A stretch of 64,000 nt of DNA, taken from assembly GCF_004341165.1 (NCBI RefSeq), contig NZ_SLZR01000008.1, positions 62,001 to 126,000 on the forward strand, in the 5' to 3' direction. The notes below the pieces were generated by a model, which ran no database searches, was not told where the DNA came from, and worked only from the letters and a program-made list of their open reading frames with translations. A program made the position numbers and the translations under genes. Positions 8,497-16,964 of this stretch are shown piece after piece (position 1 is the first letter of the stretch; the number at the start of each line of letters is the position of its first letter). Source of the stretch: Reinekea marinisedimentorum. GTDB taxonomy: Bacteria > Pseudomonadota > Gammaproteobacteria > Pseudomonadales > Natronospirillaceae.

Positions 8497-9084
8497 ATGA
8501 ACGTAGCTATTTTTGTGTATGACAACGCTGAAGTAATGGATTTTTCCGGGCCGTTTGAAGTCTTTACAACCGCAAAGAGGCTTTCAAAAGAGAACGCTAT
8601 TGAAGACGTTTTTTTGATTGCCGAGCACGACCGGCCGGTGATTGCCCGTGGCGACTACCTGGTGCAGCCGCACTACAGTTTTGAAAGCCACCCCGATATC
8701 GATGTGCTGGTGGTCGTAGGCGGTGTGCACAACGATGAAATGGATAAACCGGCTGTAACGGCCTGGATTGACAGCGTCAGCGAGTCGGCCACTGTGGTCA
8801 GCTCGGTGTGCAGTGGTGCTTTTCTGCTGGCCGCGGCCGGCTTACTCGACGGGCTGGAAGTGACCACTCACTGGGATGATCAGAAAGAGCTGGCCGAACA
8901 GTTCCCGGCGGTTAAGGTATTGCCGGACCGGCGCTGGGTTGATCAGGGCCATATAGTGACATCCGGTGGTATTACCGCGGGTATTGATATGAGCCTGCAT
9001 CTGGTGGCCAGGCTGGTCTCACAGGAGCTGGCGGATATTACCGCACATCAGATGGAATTTAATTGGGCCAGGCAGGCGGGCTAG
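8497..9084 (+). CDS. DJ-1/PfpI family protein (class I glutamine amidotransferase-like)
   Basis: A 195-aa cytosolic protein of the DJ-1/PfpI superfamily, the group related to isonitrile hydratase and to N-terminal domains of GATase-type AraC regulators. The nucleophile elbow is C105 in VVSSVCSGAFLLAAAG, and an early acidic segment (MDFSGPFEVF) matches the family. No helix-turn-helix domain follows, so it is not a full AraC-type regulator. I chose the ATG at 8497 because it has AAGGA eight bases upstream and gives the usual N-terminus MNVAIFVYDNAEV; an in-frame TTG at 8467 would add residues with no support. Enzymatic activity in vivo is unknown. Confidence 0.85.
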   Translation: MNVAIFVYDNAEVMDFSGPFEVFTTAKRLSKENAIEDVFLIAEHDRPVIARGDYLVQPHYSFESHPDIDVLVVVGGVHNDEMDKPAVTAWIDSVSESATVVSSVCSGAFLLAAAGLLDGLEVTTHWDDQKELAEQFPAVKVLPDRRWVDQGHIVTSGGITAGIDMSLHLVARLVSQELADITAHQMEFNWARQAG

Positions 9085-9115
9085 CCACCCGCTTTATGAT
9101 TGAACGGTTTCTAGT

Positions 9116-9676
9116 TCAATCCTCCGGTTGCTGCTCAAGCCATTCCTGTTTCAGCAGGCTGTAGACAGCCATATCCAGATAGCGGCCATTCAGGTTGGCT
9201 GATTGCCGCTCAACACCCTCGTAGGTAAAGCCTAAGCGTTCGGCAACGGCGCGGCTGGGTTTGTTATCCACCGCAGCCCGAATCACCTGCCGGTTCAGGT
9301 CGAAGTTATTGAAGCCGAGCTCGATAATTTTTCGTACCGCAGCACTCATAAAGCCCTTGCCCTGGCAGTGCATCGCCATCCAGTAGCCAATTTCACCTGT
9401 GTGATTGGCGTGATTCAAATCGTTATAGCCAGCGATGCCAATAAACTGACCGTGCAGGTACATCAGCGTAGTAAATTGCTTTTGCATGGCGTACTTCTGC
9501 TGGCAGGTTGCCAGGAACAGGCGGGTATCCTCTACCGTTTGGGTCGGGTCTACCCATGGCAGCCATTGGCGCAGGTAGCTGCGGTTATCTGCAACGGTGG
9601 CAAAGACATCGTGTGCGTAGCAGGGGTTTGCATGCAACAGCTTCAGGCCGTTGATTTCGGTAGAACAGGAGGGCAT
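9116..9676 (-). CDS. GNAT acetyltransferase, RimL-like
   Basis: Predicted acetyl-CoA-dependent N-acetyltransferase of 186 aa. Family signs are the N-terminal DNRSYLRQWLPWVD, the acetyl-CoA loop HCQGKGFMSAAVRKII and RAAVDNKPSRAVAERLGFTYEG, all typical of RimL and ribosomal-protein-serine acetyltransferases. I place the start at the ATG at 9676, which has AAGGA seven bases upstream. The alternative ATG at 9703 lies inside the dapD terminator hairpin and lacks a ribosome site. It is convergent with the DJ-1 gene and downstream of dapD. The acceptor could be a ribosomal protein or a small amine. Confidence 0.85.
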   Translation of the reverse strand: MPSCSTEINGLKLLHANPCYAHDVFATVADNRSYLRQWLPWVDPTQTVEDTRLFLATCQQKYAMQKQFTTLMYLHGQFIGIAGYNDLNHANHTGEIGYWMAMHCQGKGFMSAAVRKIIELGFNNFDLNRQVIRAAVDNKPSRAVAERLGFTYEGVERQSANLNGRYLDMAVYSLLKQEWLEQQPED

Positions 9677-9700
9677 CGGCAAATCCTTGCGCTGAAAATA

Positions 9701-9727
9701 CATTGCCCCTGATAAACAGGGGCAATG
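9701..9727 (-). terminator. Hairpin terminator after dapD
   Basis: A perfect 11-bp stem (CATTGCCCCTG with CAGGGGCAATG) and a 5-base loop, followed on the minus strand by TATTTT. It begins 28 bases past the dapD stop and closes the map-glnD-dapC-dapD transcript. The U-tract is short, so readthrough into the acetyltransferase gene is possible. Confidence 0.7.
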
Positions 9728-9754
9728 GTGGTGATCGGTCGTTCAGGTTACCGA

Positions 9755-10786
9755 TCAGTTATGTGAATGCAGGTCGGCATTCAGCTCGATAGCAGACTTG
9801 TTGGTCAGGCACTCAACGCGACCGGTCTGAGCGTTACGCCAGAACAGCAGGTCAGATTTGCCCGCCAGTTCACGGGCTTTAACAACCCCTGTTGGTTCTT
9901 TGTTGGAATCCAGCATAGTAACCTTGGTACCTGCAGTAATGTACAGACCAGCTTCGATGGTGCAGCGGTCGCCCAGTGGAATACCGGTGCCGGCGTTAGC
10001 GCCGAGCAGGCTGTTCTCACCCAGAGAAACCACTTCTTTACCACCGCCAGAAAGCGTACCCATGATGGATGCGCCGCCGCCCACATCTGAACCGTTTCCA
10101 ACCAGAACGCCTGCCGAGACACGGCCTTCAATCATAGAAACAGCCTCTGTGCCGGCATTGAAGTTGACGAAGCCGGCGTGCATGACGGTGGTGCCTTCAC
10201 CCAGGTGTGCACCCAGGCGGACACGGGCGGTATCACCAATACGGATGCCGGAAGGTACAACGTAGTCAGCCATTTTCGGGAATTTGTCGATGCAGTTGAC
10301 CTCCAGAACTCGGCCGGCGATGCGAGCCTGAATTTGACGTTCCGGCAGTTCCGGAATATCAATCGGGCCTTCGTTGGTCCAGGCAATGTTGTGCAGTACG
10401 CCGAATAGGCCATCCAGGTTAACCTGCTGTGGCTTAACCAGGCGGTGAGAAAGCAGGTGCAGCTTCAGGTAACCTTCGGCAACGCAGGAGGGTGCAGCGT
10501 CGGTTTCAAGAATGGTCAGAACCAGCGTCTGATCGCTGTCTTTCGCTGCCTTTAGCAGGCTGGCATTCAGCGCCAGGTCATTCTTTTCGAACAGCGCGGC
10601 TAATGCGTCGTAGTGTTCTTTTTCAAGAACATGCACCTTATTTCCGGAATCATGCTTAACAATGACCGACGTTTCCTCGATCAGAGCATCGGTCGGGTTC
10701 AGTAGCGGCTGCGGGTACCAGGCTTCGATGATTTTGCCATCTTTGTTGCGGGTGCTCGTACCCAGTGCCATCGCGAAATAAGTCAT
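9755..10786 (-). CDS. dapD: 2,3,4,5-tetrahydropyridine-2,6-dicarboxylate N-succinyltransferase
   Basis: Succinylates tetrahydrodipicolinate from succinyl-CoA in the lysine/meso-diaminopimelate pathway. At 343 aa it is the long form found in pseudomonads and actinobacteria (the E. coli enzyme is 274 aa). The C-terminal half shows hexapeptide left-handed beta-helix repeats, for example GIRIGDTARVRLGAHLGEG and ASIMGTLSGGGK. The start is the ATG at 10786, with GGAG six bases upstream; an in-frame ATG at 10798 overlaps the stop of the upstream gene but has no spacing for a ribosome site. With dapC two genes upstream it forms a diaminopimelate module. Confidence 0.95.
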   Translation of the reverse strand: MTYFAMALGTSTRNKDGKIIEAWYPQPLLNPTDALIEETSVIVKHDSGNKVHVLEKEHYDALAALFEKNDLALNASLLKAAKDSDQTLVLTILETDAAPSCVAEGYLKLHLLSHRLVKPQQVNLDGLFGVLHNIAWTNEGPIDIPELPERQIQARIAGRVLEVNCIDKFPKMADYVVPSGIRIGDTARVRLGAHLGEGTTVMHAGFVNFNAGTEAVSMIEGRVSAGVLVGNGSDVGGGASIMGTLSGGGKEVVSLGENSLLGANAGTGIPLGDRCTIEAGLYITAGTKVTMLDSNKEPTGVVKARELAGKSDLLFWRNAQTGRVECLTNKSAIELNADLHSHN

Positions 10787-10797
10787 GCTTTTCTCCA

Positions 10798-11139
10798 TTA
10801 AATAAACTGAGCAAATTGTGTTTCGTCATAGCCAATCAGGAACCTACCGTCTTGTTCAATGATTGGCCGTTTTATCATTGAGGGGTGCTGCATGATCAGC
10901 GAAACAGCGGTTTCGTCGGTTACAGCGTTTTTGGTTTCGTCATCCAGCTTGCGCCAGGTGGTGCCCCGCTTGTTGATGACGGTTTCCCAGCCGTGAGCGT
11001 CGATAAACGCTCTGGCCAGCGGCTCTTCCGGCGGTTGTTTTTTGTAGTCGATGAACTGGAACTCAACGTTGTTGGCTTCAAACCACTTGAGCGTTTTTTT
11101 TAGGGTATCGCAGTTGCGGATGCCATAAATCTTAATCAT
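10798..11139 (-). CDS. ArsC/Spx-family protein, YffB-like
   Basis: A 113-aa thioredoxin-fold protein of the ArsC/Spx family. It carries the N-terminal YGIRNCDTLKKTLKWF with a single active-site cysteine (C9) and the C-terminal segment MIKRPIIEQDGRFLIGYDE typical of YffB. The second cysteine of Spx CXXC is missing. Known relatives may be glutathione-dependent thiol reductases; arsenate reduction is not established for this branch. Genes of this type are commonly found between dapC and dapD (pseudomonads) or beside dapE (enterics), as here, so a link to the diaminopimelate pathway is likely but unexplained. Confidence 0.88.
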   Translation of the reverse strand: MIKIYGIRNCDTLKKTLKWFEANNVEFQFIDYKKQPPEEPLARAFIDAHGWETVINKRGTTWRKLDDETKNAVTDETAVSLIMQHPSMIKRPIIEQDGRFLIGYDETQFAQFI

Positions 11140-11150
11140 CTTTATATCCG

Positions 11151-12341
11151 TTACAAAATCTTCTTAAGGCGTTGTGCCGCTTCGACGCATTCATCCAGCG
11201 TGGCCACCAGTGCGATGCGCACATGACCGTAGCCGGGGTTAAAGCCATTGACCGATCGGGACAGGTACTGACCGGGCAACACCCGAATGTTGGCCAGCTC
11301 CAGCCAGCGGCGGGCGACCTGTTCGTCATCTTCCTGGAGGTTAGGCCACAGATAGAAGCTGGCTTCAGGAATGGTCAGCGGCAGCACTGACTTCAGTTCA
11401 CCAACCACCGCCTGATACTTCTGGTTGTAGAGTGCACGGTTGGCAATCACATGGGCTTCATCATTCCAGGCGGCAATAGAGGCGCGCTGGTTTGGCACCG
11501 GCATTGCACAGCCGTGATAGGTGCGGTACTTCATAAAGGCGGAGATCAGCTCGGCATCACCGGCGACAAAACCACTGCGCAGCCCCGGCAGGTTTGAGCG
11601 CTTGCTCAGGCTGTGGAACACCAGGCAGTTTTTCAGCTGATGGTGGCCCATGGCACTGGCGGCCTGCAGCAGGCCAACCGGTGGGTTGTGCTCGTCACGG
11701 TACAGCTCGCTGTAGCATTCGTCACTGATCAGAATAATGTCGTGCTCGATCGCCTTTTTAATCAGCAGTTGCAGCTGCGCCAGTGACAGGGTTGCGCCGC
11801 TTGGGTTGCCCGGTGTACACAGGAACAGCATCTGACATTTTTGCCATTCATCATCACTGATGCTGGCGAAATCTGGCTGATAGTTGTGCTCGGCGACACA
11901 ATCGAGGAAGCGCAGGGAGCCACCGGCGAGCAGCGTTGCGCCTTCGTAAATCTGATAAAAGGGGTTCGGTGACCAGACTTCCGTTGCATCGGCGTTAGGG
12001 TCAAACAATGCCTGAACAATGGCGAACAGGGCCTCCCGGGTGCCGTTGACCGGCAGCACGTTTTCGTCGGCGCTGAAGGCGGTTTCTTCACTAAGCTGGA
12101 AACGCTTTTTCACCCAGTTGGCGATGGCTTCGCGCAGCTCCGGCAAGCCGGCTGTGGCCGGGTAGTTCGAAAACCCGGCCATGCTCTCTATCATGACCTG
12201 ACGGAAAAATTCCGGCGGTTCGTGCTTGGGTTCACCCACACCCCAGTATACCGGGCTGAGATCGGCAGGTTGCACGTCGGCAGTCAGCGCGCGCAGTTTT
12301 TCAAACGGGTAGGGCTGTAGTTTTGCTAGATTGGGGTTCAT
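11151..12341 (-). CDS. dapC: Succinyldiaminopimelate transaminase
   Basis: A 396-aa class I/II PLP aminotransferase that converts N-succinyl-2-amino-6-ketopimelate to N-succinyl-diaminopimelate. The PLP-binding lysine lies in VFHSLSKRSNLPGLRSGF, and the cofactor contacts LFLCTPGNPSG and LISDECYSELY are present; a C-terminal arginine for substrate carboxylate lies in GYGHVRIALV. The N-terminus (NPNLAKLQPYPFEKLRAL) is the DapC signature. It overlaps glnD by 4 bases and is followed by the ArsC-like gene and dapD, the pseudomonad order. Coupling to glnD hints at coordination of nitrogen status and cell-wall precursor supply. Confidence 0.93.
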   Translation of the reverse strand: MNPNLAKLQPYPFEKLRALTADVQPADLSPVYWGVGEPKHEPPEFFRQVMIESMAGFSNYPATAGLPELREAIANWVKKRFQLSEETAFSADENVLPVNGTREALFAIVQALFDPNADATEVWSPNPFYQIYEGATLLAGGSLRFLDCVAEHNYQPDFASISDDEWQKCQMLFLCTPGNPSGATLSLAQLQLLIKKAIEHDIILISDECYSELYRDEHNPPVGLLQAASAMGHHQLKNCLVFHSLSKRSNLPGLRSGFVAGDAELISAFMKYRTYHGCAMPVPNQRASIAAWNDEAHVIANRALYNQKYQAVVGELKSVLPLTIPEASFYLWPNLQEDDEQVARRWLELANIRVLPGQYLSRSVNGFNPGYGHVRIALVATLDECVEAAQRLKKIL

Positions 12342-15019
12342 CTTTCCATCGCTTCGGAAATGGTTTCGAGTAATTCAGACTGTAGGGTCTGAACATCTTT
12401 CAGGTCGCTTAATTGATTGCCGTCTTTATCGAGAATGAAAAAGACGTCTTCCACGTGCTCACCGAGGGTGGAAATGCGCGCACTCAGCAGGGTCAGGTTC
12501 AGGCGTCGGAAGCAGCGGCCAATATCGGCAAGCAGCCCCGGACGGTCGGCTGCCATCACTTCAACAATGGTGCGGTTGTTAACCATATCGTTACTGACCG
12601 TCACTTCGGCAGGCACCTTGAAGTGCTTCAGCTGACGGGTAATGCGCCGGTTTGGCAGCGGAGAGTCGTGCGGGTTTTGAATTTCAAGCAGCAGCTTATG
12701 CTGAATCTCAAACAGCCGTTGTTCGTTATTGCCGATGCTCTGACCATCGCGTTCCAGCACGATAAAGGTATCCAGGCTGAAATCGGAGGTTGATGAGGTC
12801 ATGATGCGGGCGTCCTGAATGTCCAGATTCAGGGTGTCGAGCGTGGCGGCAATATCGGCAAACAGGTGCGGTCGGTCGGGTGCATAGATGAACACCTGAG
12901 TACCCCCGGCAAAGCGCTTCTGATCGGTTTCCTTAATCAGTACCAATGGCACGTTGCGGCCGTGGTTGGCGATGGATTGGGTGTGCCAGGCGATGTTTTC
13001 TGGGGTTTCACGCAGGAAGTAGTCATCCTGTGAGTTGTCCCACAGGCTCAATACGTCTTCGCGGCTCATACCACTCTGTTCCAGCAGCTCGATGGCCGCT
13101 TCCTGGGTATCGTGAATCAACTCATCTTTGTTGACCGGGTTTTCCAGGCCACGTCGCAATGCGCGCTGCGCTTCTTTATACAGGCGCTCTATCAGTGCGG
13201 CCCGCCAGCTGTTCCACAGGTTGGGATTGGTGGCGTAGATATCGGCGACTGTCAGTACATAGAGGTAGTTCAGGTGCTGAATATCGCCGATCTCCTGCGC
13301 AAAGTGATTGATCACTTCAGGGTCGGAGATGTCTTCGCGCTGAGCCGTCATCGACATCAACAGGTGATTCTGTACCAGCCAGACAACCAGTTCTGTTTCC
13401 CAGTGAGACAAGCGATGGCGCTGGGCAAAGCGACGGACTTCCTTGGCACCTTCCTGAGAGTGGTCTGCATTACGGCCTTTGCCGATATCGTGATAGAGCG
13501 CGGCAATGTAGACCAGCTCCAGCTTGGGCAGCTGGTGGATGATGCTGGTGGCGATAGGAAAACGCTGAGTGTTGTTGGCGTGGCGGAAACTGCGCAGGTT
13601 GCGGATGGTCAGCAGGGTATGGGCATCGACGGTATAAACATGGAACAGGTCGAACTGCATCTGGCCAACAATACGCCCGAACTCCGGCAGGTAAAGCCCG
13701 AGAATGCCGTAGCGGTTCATGCGCATCAGGCCGTGAAACACACCGTTGGGGCTGCGTAGCAGCTCCATAAAGAAGGAGATGTTCTGTATATCCTGACGGA
13801 ACGCACCGTCGATCAGATCACGGCTGGCAAACAGCAGGCGCATGGTACTGGCGCGGATGCCTTTAATGCTTTCGTTTTGCGCGCACAGCACGAAGATTTC
13901 CATCAAGGAAGACGGCTTACGCTGGAATACATTGTCGTTGGTGACTTCGATGTAATCGTTGCGAATCTGAAAGCGGGAATTGATCGGGGTAACCTGATCG
14001 GTTTTGAATTCGTTGAGAATGGTTTGATCGAAATGCTGCAGCAGAATGGTGTTCAGGGTGTTCAGCCGGAATACTTTACGGAAGTAGTCCTGCATCAGGT
14101 GCTCAACGGCCAGCTGGCCCCCACGTTCGGTATAGCCGAAGATTTCTGCGACCTGTTCCTGCAGGTTAAACAGCAGACGGTCTTCTTCCCGGCCGGTAAT
14201 CATGTGCAGCGCATAGCGCACCCGCCAGAGAAAATCCTGGCCCTGTATTAAATCCTGATACTCGGCATCGGTCAGAAAATCGCGGCTGACCAGATCGGCC
14301 AGCGAGGAATCACCGAAATGGCGTTTGGCAACCCAACCGATGTTCTGAATATCGCGCAGTGCGCCGGGGCCGCCCTTGACGTTTGGCTCCAGGTTGTATT
14401 CGGTATTGTTAAACTTCTGGTAGCGCTCTTCCTGCTCCTGAATTTTGGCCTGGTAAAAGTCTTTGCTGGGCCAGATTTTATCGGGGCCGACTGCGTTGTT
14501 GAGCGTCTCTCTCAGCGATGCGTTACCGACCAGCGCCCGTGACTCCATCAGGTTGGTGGTGATGGTGACATCGTTTGCGGCTTCGGTGATGCAAGCCTCG
14601 ATGGTCCGTACGCTGTGGCCGACCTCGAGCTTGATATCCCACAGCAGGGTCAGAAAGGACTGCAGCGAGTCGACGTTTTTATCGATGTACTGCTCTTCAG
14701 TGAACAGCAGCAGCAGATCGATGTCGGAACAGGGGAGTAATTCACCGCGGCCATAGCCGCCTACGGCGATCAGTGCGATCTGATCATCATCCACCCAGTC
14801 AAAGGTGCGCCAGATGCATTGCAGTAAGGCATCCATGGCGGCGGCCCGGCCAAAAACCAGATCGCGAATGGATGCGCCATGGCTGTAGCGGTCGTTCAGG
14901 GTCGCTGTCAGGTGTTTCAGTGACTCTTTTAAGACCGGAATGGGGCGCTCACTCTGCAGGCGCAGAGTAATGGCCTGCGCGTCAAGCAAGCTTTGATCTG
15001 AATATCGGGTGAGATCCAA
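12338..15019 (-). CDS. glnD: Bifunctional PII uridylyltransferase / uridylyl-removing enzyme
   Basis: Senses glutamine and adds or removes UMP on PII proteins (GlnB/GlnK). The 893 residues show the nucleotidyltransferase motif GGYGRGELLPCSDIDLLLL (about 87-105, metal [10 protein letters not shown] D99 and D101), a helical linker, an HD hydrolase motif (AALYHDIGKGRNADHS, near 510) and two C-terminal ACT domains (starting near 705 with FIYAPDRPHLFADIA and near 815 with VEVMAADRPGLLADIG). The length matches the family. The start is a TTG at 15019 with AGGA eight bases upstream; no ATG is available. It is followed by dapC with a 4-base overlap. Confidence 0.96.
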   Translation of the reverse strand: MDLTRYSDQSLLDAQAITLRLQSERPIPVLKESLKHLTATLNDRYSHGASIRDLVFGRAAAMDALLQCIWRTFDWVDDDQIALIAVGGYGRGELLPCSDIDLLLLFTEEQYIDKNVDSLQSFLTLLWDIKLEVGHSVRTIEACITEAANDVTITTNLMESRALVGNASLRETLNNAVGPDKIWPSKDFYQAKIQEQEERYQKFNNTEYNLEPNVKGGPGALRDIQNIGWVAKRHFGDSSLADLVSRDFLTDAEYQDLIQGQDFLWRVRYALHMITGREEDRLLFNLQEQVAEIFGYTERGGQLAVEHLMQDYFRKVFRLNTLNTILLQHFDQTILNEFKTDQVTPINSRFQIRNDYIEVTNDNVFQRKPSSLMEIFVLCAQNESIKGIRASTMRLLFASRDLIDGAFRQDIQNISFFMELLRSPNGVFHGLMRMNRYGILGLYLPEFGRIVGQMQFDLFHVYTVDAHTLLTIRNLRSFRHANNTQRFPIATSIIHQLPKLELVYIAALYHDIGKGRNADHSQEGAKEVRRFAQRHRLSHWETELVVWLVQNHLLMSMTAQREDISDPEVINHFAQEIGDIQHLNYLYVLTVADIYATNPNLWNSWRAALIERLYKEAQRALRRGLENPVNKDELIHDTQEAAIELLEQSGMSREDVLSLWDNSQDDYFLRETPENIAWHTQSIANHGRNVPLVLIKETDQKRFAGGTQVFIYAPDRPHLFADIAATLDTLNLDIQDARIMTSSTSDFSLDTFIVLERDGQSIGNNEQRLFEIQHKLLLEIQNPHDSPLPNRRITRQLKHFKVPAEVTVSNDMVNNRTIVEVMAADRPGLLADIGRCFRRLNLTLLSARISTLGEHVEDVFFILDKDGNQLSDLKDVQTLQSELLETISEAMER

Positions 15020-15055
15020 AGTTGAGGTCCTTTGTTAATCGAGACGAATCGCGAC

Positions 15056-15832
15056 TTAGAAAGATTCTTCTTTCCGGGCGGTCAGCACTTCAGCGCCGGT
15101 CGCCGTGACCAAAATAGTGTGCTCCCACTGAGCAGAGGCTTTTCGGTCTTTGGTTACCACCGTCCATTGGTCTCCCAGTATTTTACACTGAGCTTTTCCC
15201 TGATTGATCATCGGTTCAATGGTGAAGATCATGCCTTCTTTCACCGCCAGTCCGACGCCAGGCTTGCCATAGTGCAAAACCTGAGGCTCTTCATGGAACC
15301 CGGAGCCAATGCCGTGGCCACAGAATTCGCGGACAACGCTGTAATGGTTGGCCTCGGCATGGGTTTGAATGATGTGACCGATATCGCCCAGCGTTGTGCC
15401 GGGTTTAACGATGTCGATGGCTTTGTACAGGCACTCCTGGGTCACAGTGCACAGGCGCTTCAGATGCCCGGGTACATCACCGACCAGATACATCTTGCTG
15501 GTATCGCCGTGGTAGCCGTCTTTAATGACGGTAACGTCGATATTGACGATGTCGCCCTTTTTCAGAATCTTGTCATCTGCGGGGATGCCGTGACAGATCA
15601 CCTGGTTCACCGATGTGCAGATGGATTTCGGAAACGGCGGGTTGCCATAATTCAGTGGTGCTGGAATGCAGCCCTGGACATTGACGATGTAGTCATGGGC
15701 AATCCGGTTTAATTCCCCAGTTGAGACGCCGGGTACGACATGATCATCCAGCATTTCCAATACTTCTGCGGCCAGTCTGCAGGCCACGCGCATTTTTTCG
15801 ATTTCAGCTGGGGTTTTAATGATGACGGCCAT
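15056..15832 (-). CDS. map: Type I methionine aminopeptidase
   Basis: Removes the N-terminal methionine from nascent proteins in the cytosol. The 258 residues form the pita-bread fold with metal ligands in NIDVTVIKDGYHGDTS (two Asp), GHGIGSGFHEEP (His), FTIEPMI (Glu) and WEHTILVT (Glu); substrate histidine is in QVICHGIP. It lacks the zinc-finger extension of eukaryotic and some actinobacterial forms. GGGAG precedes the ATG. It is divergent from rpsB, the standard gammaproteobacterial layout, and is the likely first gene of the map-glnD-dapC-dapD transcript (36-base gap to glnD). Confidence 0.96.
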   Translation of the reverse strand: MAVIIKTPAEIEKMRVACRLAAEVLEMLDDHVVPGVSTGELNRIAHDYIVNVQGCIPAPLNYGNPPFPKSICTSVNQVICHGIPADDKILKKGDIVNIDVTVIKDGYHGDTSKMYLVGDVPGHLKRLCTVTQECLYKAIDIVKPGTTLGDIGHIIQTHAEANHYSVVREFCGHGIGSGFHEEPQVLHYGKPGVGLAVKEGMIFTIEPMINQGKAQCKILGDQWTVVTKDRKASAQWEHTILVTATGAEVLTARKEESF

Positions 15833-15969
15833 GTTGCTCCCGAGGTCAAATTCAAAAATTAATGGCTGATTCTAACGGTTTTGCTTGCCGCTTGCAGCAA
15901 TGCATAGCCTGGCTAGTACAAATTGCTGTTATTGGCTTGGCTCCGATGGCAAAACTTCCCTGGCTTTGC

Positions 15970-15998
15970 TTGTGTCGCGGGGTGAAATTTGGTATAAA
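15970..15998 (+). promoter_or_regulatory. Promoter of rpsB-tsf
   Basis: TTGTGT (15970-15975) and TATAAA (15993-15998) are separated by 17 bases, and TG sits one base before the -10, making an extended -10. A GC-rich discriminator follows (GCGCGCC), usual for growth-rate-controlled ribosomal promoters. Confidence 0.7.
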
Positions 15999-16003
15999 GC
16001 GCG

Positions 16004-16122
16004 CCGCTCCTGAAGGGAGCATTAACTAAAACATCTCACATACGCCGTCACATAGTTCTGGGTGCCCGAAAGGGGTTGGATTATGGGGTGTGTGGAGGCC
16101 TAACCCGAATATTGAGGATTTT
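16004..16122 (+). promoter_or_regulatory. rpsB 5' leader, probable S2 autoregulatory RNA
   Basis: About 120 bases of untranslated leader between the promoter and rpsB. It starts with a hairpin (GCTCC TGAAG GGAGC, 16006-16020) and contains GGGTGCCCGAAAGGGGTTGG and GGGTGTGTGGAGGCCTAACC just before the ribosome site. A conserved leader of this kind mediates feedback by protein S2 in gammaproteobacteria; the second motif resembles what I remember of the E. coli rpsB leader. The folding was judged by eye only. Confidence 0.55.
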
Positions 16123-16857
16123 ATGGCAACTGTATCTATGCGTGACCTGCTGAAAGCAGGCGTACACTTCGGTCACCAGACCCGTTACTGGAACCCGAAA
16201 ATGGGCAAGTACATCTTTGGTGCTCGCAACAAAATTCATATCATCAACCTGGAGCACACTGTTCCTGCGCTGAACAATGCTTTGGCTTATGTTGGTGAAC
16301 TGGCTGCTAAAAAGAACAAGATTCTTTTTGTGGGCACTAAGCGTTCTGCGAGCAACATCGTTCGTGAAGAAGCAACCCGTGCTGATATGCCTTACGTTGC
16401 TCACCGCTGGTTGGGTGGCATGCTGACTAACTACAAGACGATTCGTCAGTCTATCAAGCGCCTGCGTGAGCTGACTGTTCAGGAATCTGACGGTACTTTT
16501 GAAAAGCTGACCAAGAAAGAGCGCCTGATGGCGACTCGTGAGATCTCCAAACTGGAGAAATCTATCGGCGGTATCAAAGATATGGGCGGCCTGCCAGATG
16601 CGCTGTTCGTAGTTGACGTTGACCACGAGCGTATCGCTATTCAGGAAGCTAACAAGCTGGGTATTCCTGTAATCGGCATTGTGGATTCCAACTCTAACCC
16701 GGATGGCGTTGATTACGTGATCCCAGGTAACGATGACGCAATCCGCGCAATCGAAATTTACGCTCGTTCCATGGCTGATGCAGTCCTGGAAGCTAAATCT
16801 GCAAGCGCTGATGAGTTTGTAGAAGTGGCTGAAGAAGGCGAAGCAGCAGCTGAGTAA
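16123..16857 (+). CDS. rpsB: 30S ribosomal protein S2
   Basis: Structural protein of the small ribosomal subunit, 244 aa, recruited with S1. The N-terminus [19 protein letters not shown] and the segments [34 protein letters not shown] and [22 protein letters not shown] nucleotide-like loop (here [19 protein letters not shown]) identify it. The ATG at 16123 has GAGGA five bases upstream and matches the family; an upstream in-frame extension to 16090 lies within the leader RNA and is not coding. Strong codon bias. A short hairpin separates it from tsf. Confidence 0.98.
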   Translation: MATVSMRDLLKAGVHFGHQTRYWNPKMGKYIFGARNKIHIINLEHTVPALNNALAYVGELAAKKNKILFVGTKRSASNIVREEATRADMPYVAHRWLGGMLTNYKTIRQSIKRLRELTVQESDGTFEKLTKKERLMATREISKLEKSIGGIKDMGGLPDALFVVDVDHERIAIQEANKLGIPVIGIVDSNSNPDGVDYVIPGNDDAIRAIEIYARSMADAVLEAKSASADEFVEVAEEGEAAAE

Positions 16858-16882
16858 GCTGTCTGTTTAAGGTTAAGTTGAT

Positions 16883-16904
16883 AAGGGGCCTTGGCCCCTT
16901 TTCC
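16883..16904 (+). terminator. Hairpin between rpsB and tsf
   Basis: AAGGGGCC and GGCCCCTT form an 8-bp stem with a very tight loop, followed by four T within CCCCTTTTCC. The U-tract is short, so it probably acts as a partial terminator that lowers tsf transcription relative to rpsB. Confidence 0.65.
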
Positions 16905-16964
16905 ACTTTGAAAAGCATACTGAATTGATAATTTGCAAAATTAATTGAATTGAGGACTATGGTC

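Noticed and set aside
9099..9120. A 7-bp hairpin (ATTGAAC, 8-base loop, GTTCAAT) between the convergent DJ-1 and GNAT genes.
   Set aside because: No U-tract on either strand and the GNAT stop lies inside it; too weak to call a terminator.
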